Assembly: GCF_050436995.1 (NCBI RefSeq)
Contig: NC_134766.1
Coordinates: 8,742,001 to 8,806,000, forward strand
From: Anticarsia gemmatalis
Taxonomy: Eukaryota > Arthropoda > Insecta > Lepidoptera > Erebidae
Reading direction: 5' to 3'
DNA length: 64,000 nt
The notes beneath the pieces were generated by a model. It was not told the DNA's origin. It did no database searches and worked only from the letters and a program-made list of their open reading frames with translations. Shown piece by piece: positions 21,201-30,580 of this stretch. Within the stretch, counting starts at the first letter, position 1; every line of letters starts with the position of its first letter. The translations under genes and the position numbers were made by a program.

Positions 21201-22640
21201 TTCTATCACGAAAAATTTCTATTGAAATCTGAACGTTGCATAACGATCGTAGTAACGTATCCATTGCATATAAAAATACCTGAAATATTGTTAATGTAGT
21301 GAGCAAATATTCCAAAAAATACTTCTCTTTTTGTTTTACGTAATGTCAGTGGCATGTAGAGACAGTTCTGCAAATTTTCACGTTACATTTAACACATCGC
21401 ATTGTATTCACATTACGAATCATTCGTTATTAACTTCGGACAAATGGTTAGAAAAAAACAGTCCTGGTATAAAATATGATGTTTCGGACAAACTACAGTA
21501 TTCTACATTACGTACAAGCACGAGTAAAGACTAAAAACAATATGTATTTTTTATAAAGAAACTAGCTGACCCGCGCAACTTCGCTTGCGTCACATAAGAG
21601 AGAATGCGTTATAATTTTCCCCGTTTTTGTAACATTTCTCGTTGCTACTCCGCTACTATTGGTCGTAGCGTGATGATATATAGCCTATAGCCTTCCTCGA
21701 TAAATAGGCTATCTAACACTGAAAGTATTTTTCAAATCGGATCAGTGGTTCCTGAGATTAGCGCGTTCAAACAAACAAACTCTTCAGCTTTATAATATTA
21801 TATATAATATATAGTATTATAGTATATAGTATAGATATTTATAGTTACCAGTCCATGTGACACCGTTTTAAACAGACTATAAGAAAATAAAATATTTTGA
21901 TACACTTCGAACATTTTTTTACAAAACTCAGAATTTTCTTGGTCGTTACTACGACATGTACACTTGTCCGCAATGCTAGTATTCCACTTAACCAAATACT
22001 TGGTTAGGATCATTAAAATACAGTTCGAATATACAATGCACAAATCAACGAAAATGTACAAAACATCAAGGAAAGAATCAATGAAAGCGATAAATTGTAA
22101 AACATTGTAATAACAGCTTAATAGAGAAACGTTACTACATAAGATCACTGCAACGTACATCCAATTACTAATAACAGTATTCTTGATACTATTATCATTC
22201 AAGCTGAACCTTTCATGGATAACTTGAATATTCAAAATTAAAGAAACGTTGTTTTCAGCGTGAATCGAATTTGAAACGATAACTGTGATGATATTGACAT
22301 AAAAATAAAGGTAGTAGAATATACTGTAAAAGTTATCCCTGTCTGAAATATTAACGAAAAAATTTTGAAAGTAAGAATATGAGAGAGTGGACATTATAAA
22401 AAGAAAAACTGTTATGGAATACTTCTTTCCAATCGGAATAATAGAATTGTTACGCATCACAAATTTTAACTCCAACAATATTTTTTGTATTATATACAAA
22501 GGGTATAACATTCTTTGAATATCTTTGTTTAGTAAATTATTGATATGTAAGTTCCCAATGTTGATTTTTATTGGTTCGACTTTTGATTTTTTAGAAATTA
22601 TTTTAATCATTTTCGAATTTAATGCCCGATTCCAATACAT
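15264..22640 (-). CDS. Gustatory receptor, four exons, with a transposon-filled last intron (GrD)
   Basis: Exons 22640-21849, 21279-21190, 20917-20761 and 15427-15264 (phases 0, 0, 1) join to 400 aa without a break. Exon 1 begins MYWNRALNSKMIKIISKK and carries LLNKDIQRMLYPLYIIQK and SIHAENNVSLILNIQ. Exon 3 has LWMIKDILLGIVLCIHCEKF and VDDAETACVKRL. Exon 4 has SEKELCKKVMFLNRKSFSKM, SACGLFYVDATLPLR and NHIIVLLQFAFL. The last intron is 5.33 kb, against 0.1-1 kb in siblings, because it contains a SINE piece, a degraded helicase-bearing Helitron and an LTR retrotransposon. A second Helitron ends only 13 nt from the exon-1 donor. All splice sites and the frame are intact, so it may still be expressed. 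If exon 4 is skipped the receptor would lose TM7. Closest relatives are the GrF relic, then GrG and GrH. Confidence 0.85.
15467..15612 (-). mobile_element. Rearranged SINE pieces
   Basis: GTATTGCTCTTGTGTCACGGGGATTTTTACAAACAAAC is the inverted SINE body. It is followed by a plus-oriented tRNA-like head with TGCTTTCGTGGCGGCGCAG and a B-box-like GAGTTCGATCGTC. The two orientations show that the pieces come from separate insertions or an inversion. It lies in GrD intron 3. Confidence 0.45.
15629..17967 (-). mobile_element. Degraded autonomous Helitron with Pif1-type helicase
   Basis: On the minus strand the element ends GACAGGACGAAGTCTGTCGGGTCAGCTAG|T (3' hairpin plus CTAG) at 15629. The helicase reading region runs from about 17967 to 15834. 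It has ENGQRVYFTAQNAVQRAAQP upstream, then GRIYSVHPSNDECFYLRLL, Walker A DAPGGTGKTF, Walker B IVWDECTMAHKKSLEAL, LAGDFRQTLPVIPRS, and after a frameshift AFAMTINKSQGQSL and YVACSRVGKPSDLF. Defects are a one-base-type frameshift near 16060, an 80-odd-bp insertion (17802-17885) that replaces the segment normally joining the two parts, and no visible Rep HUH domain. In an intact element this protein would unwind DNA during rolling-circle transposition. It is inside GrD intron 3. Confidence 0.85.
17802..17885 (-). mobile_element. Internal copy of the Helitron 3' terminus
   Basis: CTAGCTGACCCGACAGACTTCGTCCTGTC through AAAAAGATTTGTAAATG to ATCTCCTGAAC repeats the outer 3' end at 15629-15712 almost exactly, in the same orientation. 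It sits inside the helicase reading frame and contributes the spurious MTGRSLSGQL start of the long helicase frame. Confidence 0.85.
18655..20473 (-). mobile_element. Gag-only LTR retrotransposon with identical LTRs
   Basis: Two 223-bp direct repeats, 18655-18877 and 20251-20473, start TGTTAAAC and end CCAACA (TG...CA). They read as identical throughout, including a nine-T run. A 4-bp target duplication TATT flanks the element (18651-18654 and 20474-20477), as for Ty3/Gypsy-like elements. The interior encodes only a gag-like protein on the minus strand; there is no protease, reverse transcriptase or integrase, so it must be mobilised in trans. A purine-rich AGGAGGG precedes the 3' LTR in element orientation. 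A (CA)n tract lies at 19262-19281. It is within GrD intron 3 in the same orientation as the gene. Confidence 0.9.
19534..20214 (-). CDS. Retrotransposon gag-like protein
   Basis: A 226-aa protein from the ATG at 20214 (MGKRNKHKRKVKRGRYM). Residues 1-60 are basic with a serine run and an RS-type stretch (SGSKTPPPRSSRSRKR). Residues about 65-215 form a gag/capsid-like helical domain with IPEFDPLNDNVASWLNVID, YQALNKLKGSAKTWYES, WKDWKENISITFK and SLYDFFFEQKARIDHL. This is the pattern of Retrotrans_gag proteins, which build the particle that packages element RNA. No CCHC zinc knuckle is seen. It is the only gene of the LTR element and is uninterrupted. Confidence 0.85.
   Translation of the reverse strand: MGKRNKHKRKVKRGRYMSSSSSSSTHSSSTSRSGSKTPPPRSSRSRKRVKSKHPRTVSTNLITLHNMIPEFDPLNDNVASWLNVIDSYALTFKWSDGIIRYQALNKLKGSAKTWYESILRKDHLWTAWSWKDWKENISITFKVKRNMFELLREIIDRKSVENQSLYDFFFEQKARIDHLCLNFFENDIISIILGTIGDGNITASVEASNFKTCDSLAAFLHSRTYI
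21562..21835 (-). mobile_element. Non-autonomous Helitron beside the GrD exon-1 donor
   Basis: Same family as 8804-9083, on the minus strand, ending GACGCAAGCGAAGTTGCGCGGGTCAGCTAG|T at 21562. The AT-rich 5' end (TATAATATATAGTATTATAG region) reaches 21835, 13 nt from the GT donor at 21848-21847 and within GrD intron 1. Confidence 0.75.
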
Positions 22641-22894
22641 CTTTTAGTCAAGTGAAAAGCAAATTGTTGTTCCCTGAGTTGCTAGGCTGAAGCTATAAAA
22701 TCAATTTTATTTCAATTAATTGTGTTATAGAAATAGCACAGACACAGAATAGTACAGTCCATCATTTTGATTAATTCATTCGTAAACATTTATAACTTTT
22801 TATTGATTGAAAGCGTTTGACATCGAATATAGTAAGTACAAAAACAAATATACCAACTGAAACTGATCACAATTTCATAAAAGATTTTTTCGAA

Positions 22895-23071
22895 CAGTAG
22901 CGCGATTCTGTATAGTCGATACTGTCGAGTATTGAAATTTTGATATTAGGAATGTGCTGCCAAAATATTTACTACGACGCCCGTCAGAGGCGCTGATCAG
23001 ATTTTCATACAAAATTTCTCGATGACAGCTCGGTTGTCGGTAGTCGATAGTAATAGAGAATCGAGCTACTG
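22895..23071 (+). mobile_element. MITE-A copy
   Basis: Starts CAGTAGCGCGATTCTG and ends GAGAATCGAGCTACTG as imperfect terminal inverted repeats. The core carries GTCGATACTGTCGAGTA, CGCCCGTCAGAGGCGCTGATCAG and GGTTGTCGGTAGTCGATAG. Other copies lie at 29935-30274, 38255-38443, 42911-43085, 47360-47492, 53737-53907 and 63441-63606. Confidence 0.75.
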
Positions 23072-23394
23072 TTACCGCTTATTTAATGAAATCTGAATCC
23101 TCTGAATATATCACTAATTACGAAGTTTTAACAAGATGGTATCGGAAGTCCACATCGATGATTAAAATCAGGCAACATTTGACATTAAATTTATTTACAT
23201 TTCAGAAGACAAAATATTAACTAACGAATTGTAAAATACAATACAACAACAATTTTTTTTAATGATCTTTACATTACAGAAAATAATTTTACATTGTTTA
23301 AATTTTTACTTTATACATTTTTTAAATCACGTTACCACAGTGTTAACTTATGTCATATTTTCAAGTAGTCAGAAGTCACTGTGTAGACCTAATC

Positions 23395-23580
23395 AAAATC
23401 AAAATCAAGTCATTTATTCATTCAGGTCAAATGCTGATACTTATGACAGTCAATGATACAGAGAGTGAATTTACCGCCAGTTCGGAAGGTAGGGCCAATG
23501 AGAAGAGCTAGCAAGAAACTCCTGACCACTCTTTTTATACACCTAATGGTTTTTACAATATTTCTGTTAGGTATAAATCA
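23395..23580 (-). repeat. LINE 3' tail
   Basis: AAAATCAAGTCATTTATTCATT to GAGCTAGCAAGAAACTCCTGACC is the reverse-complement counterpart of 3600-3750. A 5'-truncated LINE end. Confidence 0.55.
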
Positions 23581-23762
23581 TTGATGATGTAAGGAGCTGC
23601 TACCAACACTACCGAACACACATAGGTCGCAGCAAATTAAATCAATGTTTTAAAGTGGGAGTAAACAAGATGTCAAGTGTATTGCAAGCTTGATGGGGAG
23701 CATTTACCTTATTTACAAATTAATACATACATTTGTTCATACCAACTTTCAAAAGAATATGT

Positions 23763-24139
23763 TTAGGTTCTCTCAAGAGCAAATTGCAGCAACACAACAA
23801 CATAATGAGTGATGAGTCCGCTGAGAGTGAGCGGTAACACAGCGTCCACGTAGAACATTCCACACGCGCTCATCTTACTGAACGACTGACGGTTTAACTG
23901 CAGTACGAGCTTACACAAATGCCGCTGATGTTCTGTAATATAAATATTACGGTAAGTAAAAAACTGAATGTAACAATGTTAACAAACAAATCAAGGCTAA
24001 AAATATTAAAATAACAAAAAAATGTTCACTATAATGCAATGTAAACAGTACGAGTTACACAGAAAGAGAGAGAGAGAGAGAGTGAGAGAGGAACGAGAGA
24101 GAAAAGGAGAGAGATAGAGATAGAGAGAGAGATGTTTAT

Positions 24140-24213
<74 letters not shown>

Positions 24214-26030
24214 TACACACCTGAACAATTGTCTTTTTTAAACAGTATTAGACACTCAGTCTCAGCATCTTCCATTGCCATGTAAAACTTTTCATTGTGC
24301 ATACATAGCAGTATTTCAACCAATACATCTTTGAGTATAAACAGTAAGTTTAATGTTGTTATGACTATGCGTGCGTACTAAAAAAGAACACCACTCCGCT
24401 TTATTTCGACATTTCTTTAGTGTATTTTTCGAAAGTAATTAAAGAAAGCTCTTAAGATTGATACGTTCATTGTTTTTTTCCGTAAACGTAATTAACATAT
24501 ATAATATCAAACCTTTTCCCCAAAGGGGTAGGCGGAGACCAAACAACGCTAATTGGTACAAGCCTTACAAACTTCCCTTGCCTCTTTCGCATTCATATAT
24601 CTTTTGATATATGACATTATATAAAAACATTTAACTCATTTATTTTCTTAAATATTATTATGCAAATTAAATGTATTAATTACATTCAGACATTCGTTAA
24701 TAGCAATCAGAAGCTTGAAACACTGGTATTCAGCTGCATCCGGTAAGACTGGAAGTCGACTCTAACTAGTTTGGAAAAAAGGCTAAGCTGATAGATATTA
24801 TATTATGCAAATTAAAATTATTTTTGCGTCTCCCTGCCATGTACCGATTTTGTCGAAATTAGTAAAGAACTCCCTGGAACATACTTACGTGCTCAAAACT
24901 TTCCTCATGACCTTCTCTCTGAAACTCTATCTGTACTTGAATAGTAGTTAAAGCCCGGCTTAGCGTATCGACTGAATGCAATAATACCTGAAAATAAGAA
25001 AGTGTTGTAGAAGATAATAGCCGCCTTTACACACACACTCTATCGCACGTTCTTAGGAGCGTACAGGATTACGCGCGGGAAAGCAGTGCGGTCTTCGGTC
25101 GCGATTTTCTTTGTGGGCTTGACATAACAGCGCGGCGCGTGGTCTTTCCTTTCCCCTTTCACGCGCGATTCTTGTTTCATTAGCGATAGAGTGTGTGTGT
25201 AAAGGGAGATATCGCTACTAAAGAACAATTTTTTGGTAAATTTATCCAATAAAATGAATTACCTGAACGTGAAAAACCTTCTTACATAAATCATAAGCAG
25301 ACAGTATGTTCTGATAAATTTTGTACATTTCATCACAATATTCCGCATTTGCATCATCGTGACTCATATTTTGAACATCGTGATTCCACTTGGTAAAATA
25401 TTTCGTCAATAGAATTAAAATACTAATTGCATAAATCATGTTCATATCAACAAGAATGTAGACAAAGTCAAATACAAATAATATTTCTGAGAGAAGATTT
25501 ATTGCGTAGTAAGAAACTAAAAAAATCACATTAGCGCTGAATAACAGCAAATGTGATATCCAATTGTTAGCACAAAGTTTCTTGATACTTTTATCACTCA
25601 AATTGATGCTTTCGTGAATGCTTTGGAGACTCAAGATGAGCGAGACGTGGTTTTCAGTGTGTTTCACGTTCAAAATTAGAATCGATAACAGATTAGCGCA
25701 ATACGATACAAAAATGTAGCATGTTAACATCACAAAAAAAAGATTCTCAGTGGCATAATGTTGTTCTATAATTTCCCAAAAGTATACCTCGTAAAAACAA
25801 AAGGCAAACCATGCTAATAGAAATATAAATACAAAAATAAAATATTTTTTCCCCATCGGCGTGATAACATTTTTACGGATTCTATACTTCGATGATAGGA
25901 ATATATTCTGTGCAAAATACAATGGATATAATATCCTTTGAAAGTCTTTTCTCAAAACATTATTATTTTGTTTATTTTCTGGTATTATAATAGATGTATT
26001 TGATTCACCATCTGAATTGACGTGAGACAT
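23763..26030 (-). CDS. Gustatory receptor, four exons, complete (GrG)
   Basis: Exons 26030-25263, 24987-24889, 24377-24221 and 23932-23763 (phases 0, 0, 1) encode 397 aa. Exon 1 begins MSHVNSDGESNTS and then NNNVLRKDFQRILYPLYFAQ, with LSSKYRIRKNVITPMGKKY, VKHTENHVSLILSLQSIHE and KWNHDVQNMSHDD. Exon 3 has ILKDVLVEILLCMHNEKF and MEDAETECLILFKKDNCS. Exon 4 contains SKMSACGMFYVDAVLPLTL and HYVVVLLQFAL. Intron 1 holds a 182-bp MITE with perfect ends. Intron 3 begins with a long (GA)n microsatellite that starts just after the donor (TTCAG|GTGTGTATC). GrH, its closest intact relative, starts 1.25 kb away head-to-head. The GrE relic is a copy of its 3' half. Confidence 0.93.
24058..24213. repeat. (GA)n microsatellite
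   Basis: Interrupted GAGAGA runs over about 155 bases in intron 3 of GrG, ending about 8 nt from the exon-3 donor. It creates meaningless Ser-Leu frames on the opposite strand. Confidence 0.95.
25024..25205. mobile_element. MITE with perfect 23-bp inverted ends
   Basis: CCTTTACACACACACTCTATCGC at 25024-25046 is exactly reverse-complemented at 25183-25205. The 136-bp interior is GC-rich (ACGCGCGGGAAAGCAG; CAGCGCGGCGCGTGG). No other copy is seen in the window. It lies in GrG intron 1, about 60 bp from the exon-1 donor. Confidence 0.85.
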
Positions 26031-26384
26031 GTTTGCTCATAGTACTACTATACAATAATTTTAGTAACAAAATAGAATTGTAGGCCGTAATAAAACTAAA
26101 ATATATTGACGTTCTCGTTCCCTTCACGAATGCTTCCTACTCGATAAATTGATTATGACAAAATTTATTGATAGTGTTTATTAGTTGAACTTCAAATTGG
26201 ATTTGTTAATCATGATTGAAAAATGTGTCCTTAATTAAAAAAGGCATCACGCGTGAATGGCTGGACCGATTTTACTATTTCTTTTTGTTTTGTATTTGTT
26301 ATTATTATTTCTTACGGAAAAAAATACTAAGAAAATCTCTCAGAAATATTGAAAAATAGACATTTATTTTGCATATTTTAGGCG

Positions 26385-26409
26385 GTACGAAGTTCGCCGG
26401 GTCAGCTAA
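26385..26409 (+). mobile_element. Diverged Helitron 3' end
   Basis: GGCGGTACGAAGTTCGCCGGGTCAGCTAA keeps a hairpin (GGCG.ACGAAGTTCGCC) and the GGGTCAGCTA tail of the window's Helitrons. The 5' limit is not clear, perhaps near 26210. Confidence 0.55.
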
Positions 26410-26823
26410 TTTTTTATAAACAAAATAAAAAATAATTTGAATGATCATAACATGCCTTAATCAAAAGCAAAGCTGGATCATCACTTGTTTCAACAAAAGT
26501 AAATGACGTTGCAAAAAAAAATTGTTTCTTCTTTTTCTTTGCAATAATTCAAAAGTGGCCTAGTTTTCAGACCATTTTTGCTTGCGTACTTCAGGGATAG
26601 GCCACTTCTGCGCTGACGACCTGAAATAATGTTGATAACATTGTAACCAAATTGTAAGTTTAAAAACATAGTATTGCAAATCAGACTAAGCAGTTGTGAT
26701 GGCGAAAATCAAACCAAAATAGAAATGTCCTCGCCGATTTTGAGCGATATTATTTTTCCAGAAAACAAGTATAAAGAATAAAAATACTATATAAATATAA
26801 ACAATACTAAATAAGTAAATAAA

Positions 26824-27040
26824 TTGAACCCATTACTGTCCCACTGCTGGGCAAGGGTCTCCTCAAGGGTAATGTGGGAAGGGTCAGGCCTTGAGTCCAC
26901 CACGCTGGTCAAGTGCGGGTTGGGGACTTTGCATACCCTCAATAAATGGATTAAACTAATTTTAGGCATGCAAGGTTCCCTCACAATGTTGTTTCCTTCA
27001 CCGTTGGAGCGTGTGAAAAATAATAATTTCTAATACACAC
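26824..27040. repeat. Dispersed repeat R1, full copy
   Basis: Carries the same ordered blocks as 4035-4252 (CCCACTGCTGGGCAAGGGTCTCC; GGCCTTGAGTCCACCACGCTGG; CACCGTTGGAGCGTGTG), in the same orientation. Confidence 0.75.
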
Positions 27041-27275
27041 ATAAGTTTGTAAAGTCATTGGTGTGTTGCCTCGGGTTCGAACTTGCCGCCACTTGCGTGG
27101 GAGGTGTCAATTAATTAGTTTGACACAGGTGGGTAATAAAATGAATGAACCTACCTTCTTATCGCCATACAATATTTCATTTATATTACGAGGTATTATA
27201 CCTAGTTATATAATTTTATTAGTAACACGTGTAAAAGCAAACATGCTACGAAATTCAGCTGTCGAATCAATTACT

Positions 27276-30200
27276 ATGTCAGAACAAAAACCAAATAACA
27301 TTTTAAGAAAAGATGTTAGAAAAATAATATACCCATTGTATTTAATGCAACATGTATTTTTATCGTCAAAGTATATGATACGGAAAAACACAATCATACC
27401 GATGGGAAGGCTGTATTATACGATTATTTTCATATTTTTATTGACATGCTGTCTTATTTCTTTATACAACACTTTAAACGAAGTATTTGGAGATCTAACT
27501 ATTGCTTTTGCAACACCCGCCCTTTTAATAATAACGCATGTATATTTCATTATATATACAACTAGTCTGCTAACAATTTTGTATCTGAATTTTGTACACA
27601 CAAAAAAGCACGTCGCACTGATCTTGAGCCTGCAAACTATTCACAAGAATATGAACTTAAGTGATAAAAGTATTAAAAAACTTTGCGTCGATAATTGGGT
27701 ATCACATCTGCTTCTCTTAAGTCTTAATATAAGTCTTATTACCGGTTTCTATTCAATAAGATTTTCCAGTTATATTTTGTTTTTAATTGACATTATATAC
27801 ATTGTCTTTGATATGAACATGCTTTATGCTGTTCATATTCTGATTCTGCTGACAAAATATCTGAAGAAATGGAATCATGATGTTCAAAACATGATTGAAG
27901 ATGATGACAATTCGGAGTGTTGCGAAATGTTCAAGATTTATCAAAATATACTGTCAACTTACGATTTATGTAAAGAAGTTTTTCATTTACTGGTGAGTGT
28001 ATAATTAAGAATGTAATGAAATGAAGAGTGAGTGTAAGATTAAAAACATTATTTTTCATCAAAACGATACTAATATTGTGTGTCGCAATAAGGGCGAATA
28101 ACATAAAGATAGCCTGGGGGAGTCTAAACAAAAATGGTCTTGTAGTACTTTAAAGCGCAATTCCTCATTTGAGTTTAAATAAGATGTATTTATATCGTCG
28201 TAATGTTTCAATTAACGTAGACGAAGCAGAACTTTGCAATAAGAAATAAAAAAAAATTGAAACTTGCCAATGTCATGTGAAAACATAGGAATTCCTTGAT
28301 CAATATGAATTTAATAGTAACCAAAAGCATCATAGTTATTGAAAAATTATGTCAAACGTCGCGTTAAATAAAAGTATTCTTCTTCTTCTTTTTCTCAGCA
28401 TATGCGTGCCCACTGCTGGACGTATCTCTTGCTGGACGTATCTCTTCTCATATGCAATGAGGTCTATTTGTCTATAAAAGTATTATATTATTAATTTCCA
28501 GGTACTTTTACATTCCGGTGATTTCCTCTGCCGAACGCTATGCAATGTTCAAACGCAGATAGAGCTCATTCGGCCGAATAACTACGAACTTGACTTTGTG
28601 AGTATTTTAAAGGGGCAATTATAATAATAAAGCCTTTATTAAACAATCTTACATAACGTTATTTTCTTACACACTAAGTTTAATTTGTAATTGAATGACA
28701 CAGTTTCGCAAGAATGTCTTGCTATTTCACATAAGTCTCCCCTAAAGCTTGCTATATGACGAAAGGAGCAAAGATTTAAAAGAGTATTCCATATTTTCCA
28801 GAACTAAAGAAATATAATAATTATGAGACTGCCTTTGTGCTTTCAGCGGTAGTGTATCACACTGCTGATCGTGTGGTTTTGGGTTCGATTCCCGATTTGG
28901 TTATTTGCCATTGGTTATTTCTGGTTCTGGTTTTACTTTGTGTCCATTGTTTGTATGATTGTAAAAGTCCCCGTGATACAATAGCAATTCTCAGTGCGGG
29001 AGTTGTCTGTTATTAAAAAAAAAAACTTGTTTATAAGTTTGAGTATTTCTTAATAATAGCCCGAAGTTTGGTAATATGTCCGGTATATAAGCAAGATGGC
29101 ACCCTCCTCTTAATGGGACTAAGATTGTCAATAGAGAAATAGGGGTGTATTTGGTATCTTGGTCTACCAAATACACCCATATTTCTCCATTTAACATGCA
29201 TAATTGCATACATTGCATTCCATCATGCAATGTATGCATGTTACATTTTCCTTAAAATATAAAAGTTGCAACAATATTATACTCTTACCTCTAGAGGAAA
29301 ATAGCGCGATATTATGTATGTATGTATGTATAATACTCGTTTCTTTCAGTATGAATACACATTCGTTACTACGTTGACCGTTATCTGGATTATAAAAGAC
29401 GTATTATTAGAAGTACTTCTCTGTATGTACAATGAGAAGTTCTACATGGCGGTAGAAGACGCTCAGTCTGCGTGTCTTATAAAGTTAAAAAATGGTGATA
29501 TCGCAGGTCAGTGTTTATACTTTAAATACTTGTAAACTTAATATTATAATGTAACGGGTCTTAATCGCGATTGAAAATTAAAGGTTAGAATACCTTATTG
29601 GTTTACCTGACGTTTCGATCGAATTACATCGACCGTGGTCACGGGCTGACTGATATGAAAACTACTGCATAATAATATTGAGAGGTTTTGTAGTTCCACT
29701 TTCTACAGTCTATGAGAGACAGAGTAGACTATTCTTATGTATAAAAATGAATCGCCAAATGTGTTGCTAAGTGCTAAGCTCAAAAACGGCTGAATTGATT
29801 TCACATCAAACGAAATTTATTTTAGAATAATATATGATTTTTAAATAATGCTACACAAAAACAGACGTGTCAGATTGCCTAGCACGCTAGTTTCAAGCTT
29901 GGTATTATACATGACAATGTATGAGCATGTGTAACTGTAGCGCGATTCTGTACAGTCGGTACTGTCGAGTATCGAAATTTTGACATTTAGAATGTACTGC
30001 CAAAATAGTTCCCACAACACCCGTCAGAGGCGCTACTACTATATATCTCGATAGCAGTAGCTCAATTCTCTATTACTATCGACTACCGACAACCGACCTG
30101 TCATCGAGAAATTTTGTATGAAAATCTGATCAGCGCCTCTAACGGGCGTCGCAGAAACTATTTTGGCAGTACATTCTCAGTGTCAAATGTTCGATACTAG

Positions 30201-30580
30201 ACAGTACCGATTGTAAAGAATCGCGCTACAGGTCGGTTGTCGGAGGTCGATAGCAGTAGAGAATTGAGCTACTGAAGCTTTATTATGCTGGACTTATCGC
30301 AATTGCCCGACATTTAATTTTGTCAACCATGATTTGTTTGACGATTGAACCAGTTAGCTACCATAATATCTAGCTGAATATTCATATTAAAGAAATTATT
30401 TATATTACAGAACATCAGCGACGTTTATGTAAGCTGGTGCTGCAGTTAAACCGTCATTCGTTCAGTAAGATGAACGCGTGTGGAATGTTCTACGTGGACG
30501 CTGTGTTACCGCTCACTCTCAGCGGACTCATCACTAACTACACCGTTGTATTGCTGCAATTCGCACTAGCCGACCCCTGA
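27276..30580 (+). CDS. Gustatory receptor, four exons, complete (GrH)
   Basis: Exons 27276-27992, 28502-28597, 29350-29506 and 30411-30580 (phases 0, 0, 1) encode 379 aa from MSEQKPNNILRKDVRKIIYP. In-frame ATGs at 27243 and 27141 would extend the N-terminus. GrG aligns best from 27276, and the frame above 27141 lies in repeat-derived DNA. Exon 1 shows LSSKYMIRKNTIIPMG, FVHTKKHVALILSLQTIH and YLKKWNHDVQNMIEDDD. Exon 3 carries WIIKDVLLEVLLCMYNEKF. Exon 4 has SKMNACGMFYVDAVLPLTL and NYTVVLLQFALADP. Intron 2 holds a SINE; intron 3 holds a MITE inserted into another MITE. It is convergent with GrI. The middle of exon 4 shares 60 identical bases with GrG although exon 1 has diverged strongly. Confidence 0.92.
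28828..29022 (+). mobile_element. tRNA-derived SINE (near complete)
   Basis: Head GACTGCCTTTGTGCTTTCAGCGGTAGTG with B-box-like GGGTTCGATTCCC. The body matches 5668-5871 (GGTTCTGGTTTTACTTTGTGTCC; AAAAGTCCCCGTGATACAATAGCAATTC), with an A-rich end. Located in GrH intron 2. Confidence 0.8.
29935..30274. mobile_element. Nested MITE-A pair
   Basis: An outer copy (29935-30274; start CTGTAGCGCGATTCTG, end GAGAATTGAGCTACTG) is split by a complete inverted copy (30055-30231; start CAGTAGCTCAATTCTC, end AGAATCGCGCTACAG). The right part of the outer copy resumes at GTCGGTTGTCGG. It lies in GrH intron 3. Confidence 0.8.

Larger units (their letters stand above)
22641..23762. other. Intergenic DNA between GrG and GrD
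   Basis: Contains a MITE-A copy (22895-23071) and a LINE 3' tail in minus orientation (about 23395-23580). No gene is seen; the remainder is AT-rich. Confidence 0.55.
26031..27275. other. Head-to-head intergenic region GrG/GrH
   Basis: Contains a diverged Helitron tail ending GTACGAAGTTCGCCGGGTCAGCTAA at about 26409 and an R1 repeat copy (26824-27040) followed by a GGTTCGAACTTGCC stretch. No gene is seen; a shared promoter for the two receptors is possible. Confidence 0.55.

Noticed and set aside
24006..24323. Ser-Leu repeat protein frames
   Set aside because: Produced by the (GA)n microsatellite running into GrG exon 3.
28828..28920. Possible tRNA gene (A- and B-box-like sequence)
   Set aside because: No acceptor stem or anticodon arm can be drawn, and the sequence continues into a SINE body shared with 5668-5871.
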